A DNA stretch of 33,589 nucleotides from JAQUGA01 sp964521105. Its GTDB lineage: Bacteria > Bacteroidota > Bacteroidia > Bacteroidales > WCHB1-69. Under the pieces are notes generated by a model, which was not told the origin of the DNA, did no database searches, and was given only the letters and a program-made list of their open reading frames with translations. Below, in pieces: positions 16,801-25,043 of this stretch (positions within the stretch are counted from its first letter, which is position 1; each line of letters begins with the position of its first letter). The stretch is taken from the NCBI GenBank assembly GCA_964521105.1, contig CAZFPO010000024.1, positions 1 through 33,589 of the forward strand. The letters are read 5' to 3'. The position numbers and the translations under genes were made by a program.

Positions 16801-18813
16801 AATGTATTTCGACCTGTAATTAATCAAACAAGAACTTACTATGTTCGTGCTACCAATGGTTATTGTTCAGCTTATGATAGTGTAGTTGTTACCATGTCGT
16901 TTGCAGATATATCGGCAACACCAACTTACACCATTTGTCAGGGCGATACTGTTCAGCTTTCGGCTACAAATTTAATTACCGGACAAACCGTAAGTTATTC
17001 GTGGATGCCTTCAACTGGAATTATTTCGGGTGGTACCACGGCAACTCCGCGAGTAAATCCATCGGTTTCCACTACTTATGTTGTAACCGGTACTAACAGT
17101 TATGGCTGTAAAGATACAGCTTCGGTTGTTGTAAATATTAATTCAGTATTGAGTAATAATCAAGTTGTAAACGTTCGTTGTTATAATTTGTGTAATGGTT
17201 CTATTCAATTAAATCCGTATGGAGGTTCGGCTCCCTATTCATATCAGTGGGCTCATACAACAGGCAATTATCAGTCGGTTTCGAGTTTATGCGCTGGAGA
17301 TTATTCGGTAACAATTACTGATAATATTGGATGTAAAAAAATTCAACCCTTTACTATTCAGCAACCAAGTCAAATAACAGTTACTTACACCGACACCATG
17401 CAAGTTTTATGTAATGGAGCATGTAACGGTTCCGTAAGAGTTGTTGCTTCGGGCGGTGTTCCTTCGTATTCTTATCAATGGATAAATGGAACGAATATCG
17501 ATTTTGCTACCGGATTATGTGCGGGTATTTATACTGTTACTGTTACCGACCAAAATCAGTGTACGATAAATTCTCAATTTCGAATTTTAGATACTTCAAA
17601 CTTTGATGCAAGTGGTTTAGCAGTTTCAGCTCGTTGTTTTGGTGAATGCAACGGAATAGCTTCGGTTATTGCTACAAGTGGTTTGCCTCCTTATACTTAT
17701 CAGTGGAATATTGGCAACGACAGCACTTCATTTCATAATTTATGTGCGGGAGTATATAGTGTAAGTGTTTCTGATGCTAATACTTGTTTAAGAAATGTTT
17801 TTATTACTGTGCCAGAACCTCCTTTGTTAGTTATCGACTCAATTTATACAAAAAATCCGCTTTGTAATGGTAGCTGTAACGGAATAATTAAACTTTTTCC
17901 AATTGGTGGTACTAGCCCTTATTCCTATAGTTGGAACGGAGTTTCGGGAGGTTCATTTGCCGAAAATTTATGTTCGGGAACGTTTAATATTGTGATTACC
18001 GATTCGAGTGGTTGCCAAATTGATACAACAATTGTCCTCACTCAACCCGATCCGTTAGTTGTTACGGTAAATACAACAAAGGTGCCTTGCGGTGAAGCTT
18101 GTATTGGAAGTGCTTATGCAACGGTTACAGGCGGAACACCTCAGTTTTACTATTATTGGAGCAACGGACCAACGCAGTTAACCGAAATTCACGATTTATG
18201 CAAGGGAAATTATATGATAACAGTTTCTGATTTTAACAACTGTCATACGATGGCTCAATTTTCAATACTTGATTCTTCATTATTCCCAGTTGCAGGGATT
18301 GATGCGTGGAGCGACAAAGATACAATTTATGAAACCCAATCGGTACAATTACATAGTACTGAATTAGTTGGTTTTACCTACCATTGGGAGCCCCACAATT
18401 CATTAAGCAATCCTAATATACCAAATCCAATAGCCACACCGGGTAGCTCAACCACGTATGTTGTGTATATTAGCGATCCAAATGGATGTATACTAACCGA
18501 TACCGTTAAAATAATTGTTTTAGATGTAGTTTGTAATGAACCATTTGTATATGTGCCCAACGCCTTTACACCAAATGCCGATGGAAACAACGATGTGTTG
18601 TTTGTGCGAAGCGAAATTGTTACAGATGTTATTTTTGCTGTGTACGATCGCTGGGGCGAAAAAATATTTGAAACAACAAATATGAACAAAGGTTGGGATG
18701 GAACGTATAAGGGTGTGAAATCAGACCCAGGCGTTTTTGTTTATTATTTAGATGCAACTTGTATTAACAAAGAAAAATATATTAAAAAGGGAAATGTAAC
18801 ATTAATTAGATAA
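13843..18813 (+). CDS. Large SprB-repeat surface protein with T9SS type B sorting domain
   Basis: This 1656-residue predicted adhesin is secreted by the T9SS. A signal segment lies at about 20-38 (LIMLLFLLIFIIPQINA). Residues about 45-270 match the DUF7948-type region that precedes SBBP beta-propellers (ENLGQWESN, YDGIDWIVYS, LVIDPVLIF). About 270-760 is a propeller of SBBP-like blades (repeated STYLGGNGND, FPTT, VYVAGGT). A PKD domain is at about 775-855 (WSWNFGD, NPSHTYTQSG), then Ig-like segments to about 1100. Five SprB repeats follow at about 1105-1475, each with LCNGxCNG, GGxxPYSYxW, LCAGxYxVTVTD. The C-terminus has VPNAFTPNADGNND, YDRWGEKIF and WDGTYKG, the gliding-motility-associated type B signal. 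SprB in Flavobacterium johnsoniae is the mobile gliding adhesin; a similar role here is inference. The PorP/SprF gene follows after 5 bp. Confidence 0.9.
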   Translation: MNPNKIIQVAENQKIGKIFKTLIMLLFLLIFIIPQINAGKRDTLRSSGEWAYTENLGQWESNILYKARLHEGAIFLEKHGYTVVVEDAAAIHKLMEYKFSDQAKINKDIPLDRTINCHAYKVFFENSNSSPSITSYNPSSDYQNYYIGSDKTKWKSYVRAYNQVKYTNIYDGIDWIVYSHDSKFKYDFSVAPGKDIGVIKMRYEGAKKLSISKGNLLIETSINTLSELKPYAYQIIDGKEVPVECNFVLNGNIVSFECSNYDKTRNLVIDPVLIFCSFSGSQADNWGYTATYDQHGFLYAGGSVFGVGYPVTAGAFQITYGMGNSDISISKFDSSGVNLIFSTYVGGNGSEVPNSLIVNNNNELYMLATTGSANFPTTAGCYDNSFNGGTNYTLTYVIGYPNGSDIVLCKFSANGTQLLGSTFLGGSGNDGLNTITALKKNYADDVRGEIMIDANSNVYVVSSTSSIDFPTNTNSVQPTHGGSIQDGCVFKMNHNLTNLIWSTYLGGNGNDACYSIQLDIDDNVYVAGGTTSTNFPTTPNVIQPTFGGVVDGFITLINQNGNQILASTYYGSSVYDQIYLTKTNKKNYVYVIGQTNAPGNTFIQNAAWNRPGGGQFLSKFTPNLQTKIWSTAFGSSSNTAGTPDISPTALLVDLCNNIYISGWGSPSLNSFGGTTGMPITPDAFQSLTDNNDYYFLVITDDASAIVYGSYFGGNVSREHVDGGTSRFDKKGRIYQAICAGCGSNDDLPVSPGAWSQTNNSTNCNMGVVKFDFNLPAVIADFVIPSIVCAPISITFQNTSQTIPNGTTIWSWNFGDNTTSNQQNPSHTYTQSGVYDITLIVRNIGSCNSADTITKQLIVLSNTKDTLPEKHICLGDFVQIGIPPSGNSSIIYIWSPGGGLNNTSISNPIANPSNTTNYMLRVSDGVCTDTLMQKVNVYNIQVDAGNNITVCRGDTATLTASTSGGANRFIWSSNSNFTDTLNTNLLTNVFRPVINQTRTYYVRATNGYCSAYDSVVVTMSFADISATPTYTICQGDTVQLSATNLITGQTVSYSWMPSTGIISGGTTATPRVNPSVSTTYVVTGTNSYGCKDTASVVVNINSVLSNNQVVNVRCYNLCNGSIQLNPYGGSAPYSYQWAHTTGNYQSVSSLCAGDYSVTITDNIGCKKIQPFTIQQPSQITVTYTDTMQVLCNGACNGSVRVVASGGVPSYSYQWINGTNIDFATGLCAGIYTVTVTDQNQCTINSQFRILDTSNFDASGLAVSARCFGECNGIASVIATSGLPPYTYQWNIGNDSTSFHNLCAGVYSVSVSDANTCLRNVFITVPEPPLLVIDSIYTKNPLCNGSCNGIIKLFPIGGTSPYSYSWNGVSGGSFAENLCSGTFNIVITDSSGCQIDTTIVLTQPDPLVVTVNTTKVPCGEACIGSAYATVTGGTPQFYYYWSNGPTQLTEIHDLCKGNYMITVSDFNNCHTMAQFSILDSSLFPVAGIDAWSDKDTIYETQSVQLHSTELVGFTYHWEPHNSLSNPNIPNPIATPGSSTTYVVYISDPNGCILTDTVKIIVLDVVCNEPFVYVPNAFTPNADGNNDVLFVRSEIVTDVIFAVYDRWGEKIFETTNMNKGWDGTYKGVKSDPGVFVYYLDATCINKEKYIKKGNVTLIR

Positions 18814-18818
18814 TTCAT

Positions 18819-19841
18819 TTGAAGCAGATTAAGTTTATATTGATTATTTTTTTATTAGCGTTTTACTCATTTTCGGTAAAAGGTCAAGATATACATTTTT
18901 CGCAATTTTGGCTTGCACCAATATACACAAATCCTGCTTTTAGCGGTTTTTTTGATGGTCAAGCTAGAGTTTGTGCTCAACATCGTACCCAATGGAGAGC
19001 AATTACAAAACCATATTCTACTTTTTCATCATCGATTGATTTACCATTAATTAAACGCCCATATCGACAAGAAATGTATGGTTTTGGTGCCTTAGTTTAT
19101 CGCGATGTGGCTGGTGATTCGGACTTTGGAACCACTCAAATTAATCTTTCGTTTTCCTACATAAAAGGCTTAAATCGTAAGAATAACCATTTTATTGCTT
19201 TCGGCGTTCAAGCTGGAGCGGCTCAACGCACACTAAATTACTCGGAACTATTTTTTGATGAACAATATTTTAATGGCAGATTTAATCAAGGGAGTACAAA
19301 TACCGAGCAATTTGCAAAAGATAATTTTATTTTTGGTGATGTAAATGCTGGTGTTAATTGGGTTTATCAACCTCGGCATCGACAAATGTGGAATATTGGA
19401 ATAGCTCTTCATCATATCAATCGTCCAAAACAATCATTATTTAACGACAACAAAATTCGATTGGACATGAAACTCATTGGCACTGCCACAACTTCGATTA
19501 AAATTGATGATTACATTGATGTTGTTCCAATGATTATGGCTAGTTTTCAGGGCACATACAAAGAAATTGTTTTTGGTGGAATGACAAAATACATCCTCGA
19601 TAAAGACATTTTAACCTACACAACTATCAATGCCGGAATATTTTATCGTGCTGCTGATGCTGCTTATATTATGATTGGGGGAGAATATTTAAAATACAAT
19701 TTTGGCATCAGTTACGATATAAACATGTCGCGATTGCATGTAGCTAGCAGATATAAAGGTGGTTGGGAAATATCGTTAAATTATCTTTTTAGTAAATATA
19801 AACCCCGACGAATCAGAGAAGTTCCTTGTCCAATTTTCTAA
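18819..19841 (+). CDS. PorP/SprF family outer-membrane protein
   Basis: This 340-residue barrel-like outer-membrane protein has a signal peptide KQIKFILIIFLLAFYSFSVKG followed by QDIHFSQFWLAPIYTNPAF, the hallmark opening of the PorP/SprF family. The downstream sequence carries family features such as QHRTQWRAI and GFGALVYRD. Family members are usually encoded next to type B T9SS cargo such as SprB and are needed for its secretion or surface attachment. The only plausible start is TTG at 18819: the frame has a stop at 18807-18809 and no ATG before the signal peptide. It lies 5 bp after the stop of the adhesin gene, so translation may be coupled. The C-terminus (REVPCPIF) ends with an aromatic. 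Confidence 0.92.
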   Translation: MKQIKFILIIFLLAFYSFSVKGQDIHFSQFWLAPIYTNPAFSGFFDGQARVCAQHRTQWRAITKPYSTFSSSIDLPLIKRPYRQEMYGFGALVYRDVAGDSDFGTTQINLSFSYIKGLNRKNNHFIAFGVQAGAAQRTLNYSELFFDEQYFNGRFNQGSTNTEQFAKDNFIFGDVNAGVNWVYQPRHRQMWNIGIALHHINRPKQSLFNDNKIRLDMKLIGTATTSIKIDDYIDVVPMIMASFQGTYKEIVFGGMTKYILDKDILTYTTINAGIFYRAADAAYIMIGGEYLKYNFGISYDINMSRLHVASRYKGGWEISLNYLFSKYKPRRIREVPCPIF

Positions 19842-19849
19842 ATAAACTC

Positions 19850-22147
19850 ATGAAAACTAAAAAAAACATATTATCTTTCTTTTTGTTAACTATATGGATA
19901 TTTTCTTATTCACAAGATGTTGAATTGCAAACAATAAAAGCTGCCGATGAGGCTTATTTGGAAGGCGATTATTATTCGGCATCGGTATATTATGGCAGAT
20001 TAGTAAACGATGTACCGAATCGCAAACTCGAACATGTTGAAAAATATGCAAACGCCTTGTATCTGTATCATTCGTATAGCGAAGCTGCGAATTGGTTCGA
20101 GTATTTGTATAAAAACGACACCCTGAAAAAATATCCAGAAGCACTATTTTGGTGGGCTTTAATGACGAAACAAACTTCAAAATATAATGAAGCCTTGGGT
20201 TTATTTAAAAAATTTGAAACTGAATACAAAGGCGAAAATAGTTACATTAAAGAAAAAACAAAAGTTGAAATTACAGCCTGCACCGAATCAATCCGTTTAA
20301 TTTCGGAACCTCTTGATTTAAAAATTGAGCATTTAAGTAAAAACATTAATTCGCCTTATTCCGAATTTAACGCCATTCAATTGGGCGATACGGCGCTATA
20401 TTTTTCATCGCTCAGGCTTGTGGTAGCTGAGAGTGTAAACTCTATATTTCCCGGTGTTTTTGTGTCAAAAATTTATCGTTCCACTATGTCCATTGCGGGT
20501 TATTCTGATGGAAAAGAATTGCCACAAGTAATAAATAATCCCGAAACTCATAATGCCAATTTTTGTTTTAGTCCCGATAAAAAACGGCTGTATTTTACTC
20601 GATGTAAAAACGAGCGAAAGCCACAATTAAGTTGCGAAATTTGGGTGAGCGAAAATGTTAACGATAAATGGAAAAAACCCGAACGTTTAACTCGTCGAAT
20701 AAATGCTCCGGGTGTATCTACTACTCACCCATTTATTGCAAGTACTAATGACGCCGAAGTGTTGTATTTTTCGACCGATAGGGCTGGGGGATATGGTGGA
20801 ATGGATGTTTGGTATTCGATTTATTCAAATGGAAAATACTTCGACCCAGTTAATTTAGGAAGCAATATCAACACCCAAGGAAACGAAATAACTCCGTTTT
20901 ATGATTCAAAAAATACAACCTTGTATTTCAGTTCAGACTGGCATCCGGGGTTAGGCGGTTATGATGTTTTTTCATCTAAAGGCGGATTAAATCAGTGGGG
21001 AAGCGTTATTAATGTGGGTTATCCTATTAATTCTCCAGCGAATGATTTGTATTTTAATATAATAGAAGATGACCAAGATGCAGGCTATATTACCTCAAAT
21101 AGACAGGGTTCGTACTTTATTAATGGTGAAACTTGTTGCAATGATATTTATTACTACGAATGGAAAGAAAAACCTAAACAAATTGCATTAGTTGATACTT
21201 TATTTATCGAAAATCATGATATTTCATTGAAAATAAAAGATTTACTACCCTTAACTTTGTATTTTCATAACGACGAGCCCGACCCAGCAACCACCAAAAC
21301 CACCACTACCAAAAATTACAAGTCAACCTTAGCCGATTATTTTTCGCTGAAAGATATTTATCGTCAGGAATATTCACAGGGACTTGAAGGGAACGACAAA
21401 ATTAAGGCTCAACAAGATATAGAAGATTTTTTTAATGATTATGTAAAAAAAGGATTTACCGATTTAGAACTTTTTGCCGAATGGCTTAAAAAAGATTTAG
21501 ATAGAGGGAATAACGTTAAAATTACTATTCGGGGATACACTAGCCCCCTTCATACTGCCGAATATAACATGAAATTGGCATCACGAAGAATTTCGAGTTT
21601 AAAAAACTACCTTTATGAATACAACAACGGAGTTTTTATGCCCTACATTCGTGGCGAAGTAAAAAATAGTTTACTCGAAATTCTTGACGCTCCTATCGGA
21701 AAAACTGAAGCTAATCCAATTGTAAGCGACAATCCAAACGACAAAAGAAACTCAATTTATAGTCGTGCTGCTGCCTTGGAACGCCGAATACAAATTGTAA
21801 TGTACGAATCCGAGAAAGCAAAAACTCCATCTGATTCACTACCCGAAATTAAATTAGCTCAAAATGAAATTGATTTTGGTTTAGTAAACTTTAATCAAAA
21901 TAACACACTTGTAGTTCAATTTTTAAATATTGGGAGTTCTGATTTGAATATAATAGAAGTAATTTCGGAAAACCCTGCCGTTGAAGTTTCGTTTAATACA
22001 ACACCAACTTCGAAAAATCAAAAAGGAGATTTTACTATAAAACTTCACCCAAAATCGATTGATAAAGTATTAAATACTAAAGTTTTCGTAAAAAGTAACT
22101 CATGGCGAGGCGATGTAACTTTTAACGTAAAAGCGAAGGTTCAGTAG
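19850..22147 (+). CDS. TPR / PD40 propeller / OmpA-like protein with DUF1573-like tail (PorE-like)
   Basis: This 765-residue periplasmic protein probably belongs to the T9SS envelope apparatus. The signal peptide is about 1-21 (ending SYSQ). TPR-like helices cover about 25-140 (AYLEGDYYSASVYYGRL). A PD40-type beta-propeller covers about 150-440 (FCFSPDKKRLYFTR, LYFSTDRAGGYGGMDVW, LYFSSDWHPGLGGYDVF). An OmpA-like peptidoglycan-binding region is at about 555-650 (IRGYTSPLHTAEYNMKLASRR, then ERRIQI). The last 100 residues look like DUF1573 (IDFGLVNFNQNNTLVVQFLN, VKSNSW). PorE of Porphyromonas has TPR, propeller, a CRD and OmpA domains; here no CRD is evident and the DUF1573-like end is additional. 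ATG 19850 is chosen over TTG 19826: it begins a clean signal peptide and lies 8 bp after the PorP/SprF stop, indicating an operon. Confidence 0.85.
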   Translation: MKTKKNILSFFLLTIWIFSYSQDVELQTIKAADEAYLEGDYYSASVYYGRLVNDVPNRKLEHVEKYANALYLYHSYSEAANWFEYLYKNDTLKKYPEALFWWALMTKQTSKYNEALGLFKKFETEYKGENSYIKEKTKVEITACTESIRLISEPLDLKIEHLSKNINSPYSEFNAIQLGDTALYFSSLRLVVAESVNSIFPGVFVSKIYRSTMSIAGYSDGKELPQVINNPETHNANFCFSPDKKRLYFTRCKNERKPQLSCEIWVSENVNDKWKKPERLTRRINAPGVSTTHPFIASTNDAEVLYFSTDRAGGYGGMDVWYSIYSNGKYFDPVNLGSNINTQGNEITPFYDSKNTTLYFSSDWHPGLGGYDVFSSKGGLNQWGSVINVGYPINSPANDLYFNIIEDDQDAGYITSNRQGSYFINGETCCNDIYYYEWKEKPKQIALVDTLFIENHDISLKIKDLLPLTLYFHNDEPDPATTKTTTTKNYKSTLADYFSLKDIYRQEYSQGLEGNDKIKAQQDIEDFFNDYVKKGFTDLELFAEWLKKDLDRGNNVKITIRGYTSPLHTAEYNMKLASRRISSLKNYLYEYNNGVFMPYIRGEVKNSLLEILDAPIGKTEANPIVSDNPNDKRNSIYSRAAALERRIQIVMYESEKAKTPSDSLPEIKLAQNEIDFGLVNFNQNNTLVVQFLNIGSSDLNIIEVISENPAVEVSFNTTPTSKNQKGDFTIKLHPKSIDKVLNTKVFVKSNSWRGDVTFNVKAKVQ

Positions 22148-22198
22148 AGATCAATAACTAATAGTAGTTTTATCAAAATTAATTTTAAACTTTTACAG

Positions 22199-24826
22199 CT
22201 AAAGTTGATTTAGTTGTTGTTTTAAAATGTCAATTTTTGAAATCGCATCATCACGTTTTTTATATTCAATATCAACAACTTGCTTAGGTGCATTGTTAAC
22301 AAAGCGTTCGTTGCTCAATTTTTGCATAACCGAATTTAAAAATCCTTCTAAGTAAGTAATTTCATCATGGATTTTTTGTTTTTCAGCCTCAACATCAATT
22401 CTTCCATCAAGTGGTATATAACATTCTAATTTATCAACTCTAAATCCTGATGCGTTTTGAATTGCATTATCAACGATGTCAATTTTATTAAGATTTGCAA
22501 GTTTGCTTATTAAATCATTAAATTGATTTGAAAAATTTGAGTCGTGATTCACAATTTTAAGTTCCAAAACATCTTTCAACGGTATGTTTTTATCCTGACG
22601 AATAGCCCGAATATTTATGATAATTTCTTTTGCAATGTCAAATTGTTGAATTATCTCATTATTAAAACCCTCAACCGAAGGCATTTCAGCAATCATGATT
22701 GACTCATCTTCTGATTTTTCATTTAAGATATGCCAAACTTCTTCGGTAATAAAAGGCATAAATGGATGAAGAATTTTCATTAATTTATCAAAAAACTCAA
22801 TGGTTTTATTGTGGGTTAACTTATCAATAGGCATTTGATAAGCAGGTTTTATGGCTTCTAAGTACCACGAGCAGAAATCGTCCCACGCTAATTTATAAAC
22901 CATCATAAGGGCATCGGATAAACGATATTTTTCAAAAGCCTCATTTAATTTACTCAGGATATCTTTTAATTGAGCTTCAAAACATTCAATGGCAATTTTT
23001 GCGTAGCTTGGTTGCGTAATTTCTGGATTAATTTCCCAACCTTTAACCAATCGCATAGCATTCCAAATTTTATTGCTAAAATTACGACCTTGCTCGCACA
23101 ACGATTCATCGAACAGCAAATCGTTTCCTGCCGGAGAGCTGTATAACATTCCAACACGAACGCCGTCGGCACCGTATTGTTCCATTAATTTTATTGGATC
23201 TGGTGAATTTCCAAGAGATTTTGACATTTTTCGTCGCAACTTGTCGCGTACGATACCAGTTAAATAAACGTGGTGGAATGGAATTTCTTTCATGTATTCC
23301 TGACCAGCCATAATCATACGTGCTACCCAGAAAAATAAAATTTCGGGAGCAGTAGTTAAAACTTCGGTTGGATAATAATATTTGATGTCTTCATTTTCGG
23401 GATTCCGAATTCCGTCAAATACCGAAATTGGCCATAACCAAGATGAAAACCATGTATCTAAAACATCTTCGTCTTGTATTAAATCACTTTTTTGAAGGTT
23501 TAATTCGGGATATTTTTGTTTCGCAATACTTAATGCCTCATCTATTGAAAGGGCAACAACATATTCTTTATTTGGAAGGTAATATGCCGGAATTTGTTGT
23601 CCCCACCAAAGTTGACGAGAAATACACCAATCTTTGATGTTCTCCATCCAGTGTGAATAAACATTTTTGAATTTTTCGGGATAGAATGATATGGTATTAT
23701 TCATTACAACATCTAAAGCTGGTTTAGCCATTTGTTGCATATTGCAAAACCATTGAATAGAAATTTTGGGTTCAATAACTTCATCTGTGCGTTCGCTGTA
23801 TCCAACTTTATTTGTATATTCTTCTTCTTTTAACAAGAAATTTTTGGATTTAAGTTCAGTAATAATTTCTTTACGAACGGCAAAGCGATCTTTACCAACA
23901 TATAAAATTGCATTTTCATTTAAGGTTCCGTCGGGATTAAAAATATCGATAGATTCCAAATGATGTTTAATACCAATATTATAGTCGTTAATATCGTGAG
24001 CAGGAGTAATTTTTAATGCCCCTGTTCCAAAATCCATTTCAACATATTCATCAAAAATAATTGGAATGGAACGATTTAATAAAGGAACAAGAACTCTTTT
24101 CCCTTTTAAATGGGTATACCTTTCGTCATTTGGATTAACACAAACAGCAGTATCTCCTAAAATAGTTTCAGGACGTGTGGTAGCAATCGTAACAAAATCG
24201 GTTAAAGAGCCTTCGATAGGGTAATTTAAATAATATAATTTTGATTGAACTTCCTTGTAAATTACTTCCTCGTCGGAAACTGCCGTTAAAGCCTTTGGGT
24301 CCCAATTAACCATACGTGCTCCACGGTATATTAATCCTTTATTATAAAGGTCGACAAAAACTTTTAATACCGATTCGGACATATTGTCGTCCATTGTAAA
24401 TTTTGTTCTATCCCAATCGCAAGACGCACCTAATTTTTTAAGTTGTTCAAGAATAATTCCACCGTGTTTTTCTTTCCATTCCCATGCATGTTTTAAAAAC
24501 TCGTCGCGAGTAAGCGATGATTTTTCTATTCCTTCAGCTTTTAATTTTGCAACAACTTTAGCTTCAGTAGCAATGGATGCATGATCGGTACCTGGTACCC
24601 AACAAGCATTATAACCCAACATTCGAGCTCTACGAATTAAAATATCTTGTATGGTATTGTTTAACATGTGCCCCATGTGTAAAACTCCCGTCACATTTGG
24701 TGGCGGAATTACTATGGTGTATGCCTTACGGTTATCGGGTTTCGATGAAAATAATTTGTTTTCCATCCACTTTTGATACCATTTGTCTTCTACTTGTGAT
24801 GGGTTAAATTTTGTTGCAATGTCCAT
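22199..24826 (-). CDS. valS: Valyl-tRNA synthetase
   Basis: This 875-residue class I aminoacyl-tRNA synthetase charges tRNA-Val. The HIGH-type motif is HMGH (50-53) inside PPPNVTGVLHMGHML, and KMSKS occurs near 533-537 (RRKMSKSLGNSPDP). The editing domain carries TTRPETILGDTAVCVNP and AHDINDYNIG. The anticodon-binding helical domain follows the catalytic core, and the C-terminus ends in the coiled coil typical of ValS (about 812-875). Length is normal. The start at 24826 (MDIATKFNP) is preferred over the in-frame ATG at 24850, because the -7 box overlaps that upstream codon. It is a single gene, convergent with the T9SS operon (51 bp apart) and divergent from the PKD protein gene. No T-box or other leader is seen. 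Confidence 0.97.
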   Translation of the reverse strand: MDIATKFNPSQVEDKWYQKWMENKLFSSKPDNRKAYTIVIPPPNVTGVLHMGHMLNNTIQDILIRRARMLGYNACWVPGTDHASIATEAKVVAKLKAEGIEKSSLTRDEFLKHAWEWKEKHGGIILEQLKKLGASCDWDRTKFTMDDNMSESVLKVFVDLYNKGLIYRGARMVNWDPKALTAVSDEEVIYKEVQSKLYYLNYPIEGSLTDFVTIATTRPETILGDTAVCVNPNDERYTHLKGKRVLVPLLNRSIPIIFDEYVEMDFGTGALKITPAHDINDYNIGIKHHLESIDIFNPDGTLNENAILYVGKDRFAVRKEIITELKSKNFLLKEEEYTNKVGYSERTDEVIEPKISIQWFCNMQQMAKPALDVVMNNTISFYPEKFKNVYSHWMENIKDWCISRQLWWGQQIPAYYLPNKEYVVALSIDEALSIAKQKYPELNLQKSDLIQDEDVLDTWFSSWLWPISVFDGIRNPENEDIKYYYPTEVLTTAPEILFFWVARMIMAGQEYMKEIPFHHVYLTGIVRDKLRRKMSKSLGNSPDPIKLMEQYGADGVRVGMLYSSPAGNDLLFDESLCEQGRNFSNKIWNAMRLVKGWEINPEITQPSYAKIAIECFEAQLKDILSKLNEAFEKYRLSDALMMVYKLAWDDFCSWYLEAIKPAYQMPIDKLTHNKTIEFFDKLMKILHPFMPFITEEVWHILNEKSEDESIMIAEMPSVEGFNNEIIQQFDIAKEIIINIRAIRQDKNIPLKDVLELKIVNHDSNFSNQFNDLISKLANLNKIDIVDNAIQNASGFRVDKLECYIPLDGRIDVEAEKQKIHDEITYLEGFLNSVMQKLSNERFVNNAPKQVVDIEYKKRDDAISKIDILKQQLNQL

Positions 24827-24847
24827 TTTTTTTACTTTATGAGTTTG

Positions 24848-24855
24848 CAAAATTA
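24848..24855 (-). promoter_or_regulatory. valS: -7 box of valS
   Basis: The minus strand reads TAATTTTG, a TAnnTTTG match, 21 bp upstream of the start at 24826. A TTG at 24880-24882 is 24 bp away, slightly longer than usual. Confidence 0.5.
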
Positions 24856-25006
24856 GTAAAAAAATTAGAATAGTGTAAACAACCTTGATATCAATAAAAC
24901 TGTCTTTACAACTATGTTGTGAGTTTTTGTTTTGAAGTTGATTTTTAAGAGAATGATATTTTTAACAAAATTAACCTGACTTTTTAGTTTGTTTGAAGTT
25001 TTTATT

Positions 25007-25014
25007 TACATTTG
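25007..25014 (+). promoter_or_regulatory. -7 box of the PKD-repeat gene
   Basis: TACATTTG matches TAnnTTTG and ends 29 bp before ATG 25044. Upstream TTTG motifs are closer (11-15 bp) than the normal spacing. Confidence 0.45.
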
Positions 25015-25043
25015 TTGCTGGTAAAAGGCTGCTTTGAGATTTT

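Noticed and set aside
24827..25043. T-box or other riboswitch in the valS leader
   Set aside because: The leader from the -7 box to the start is about 20 bases, too short for such an element, and T-boxes are not typical of this phylum.
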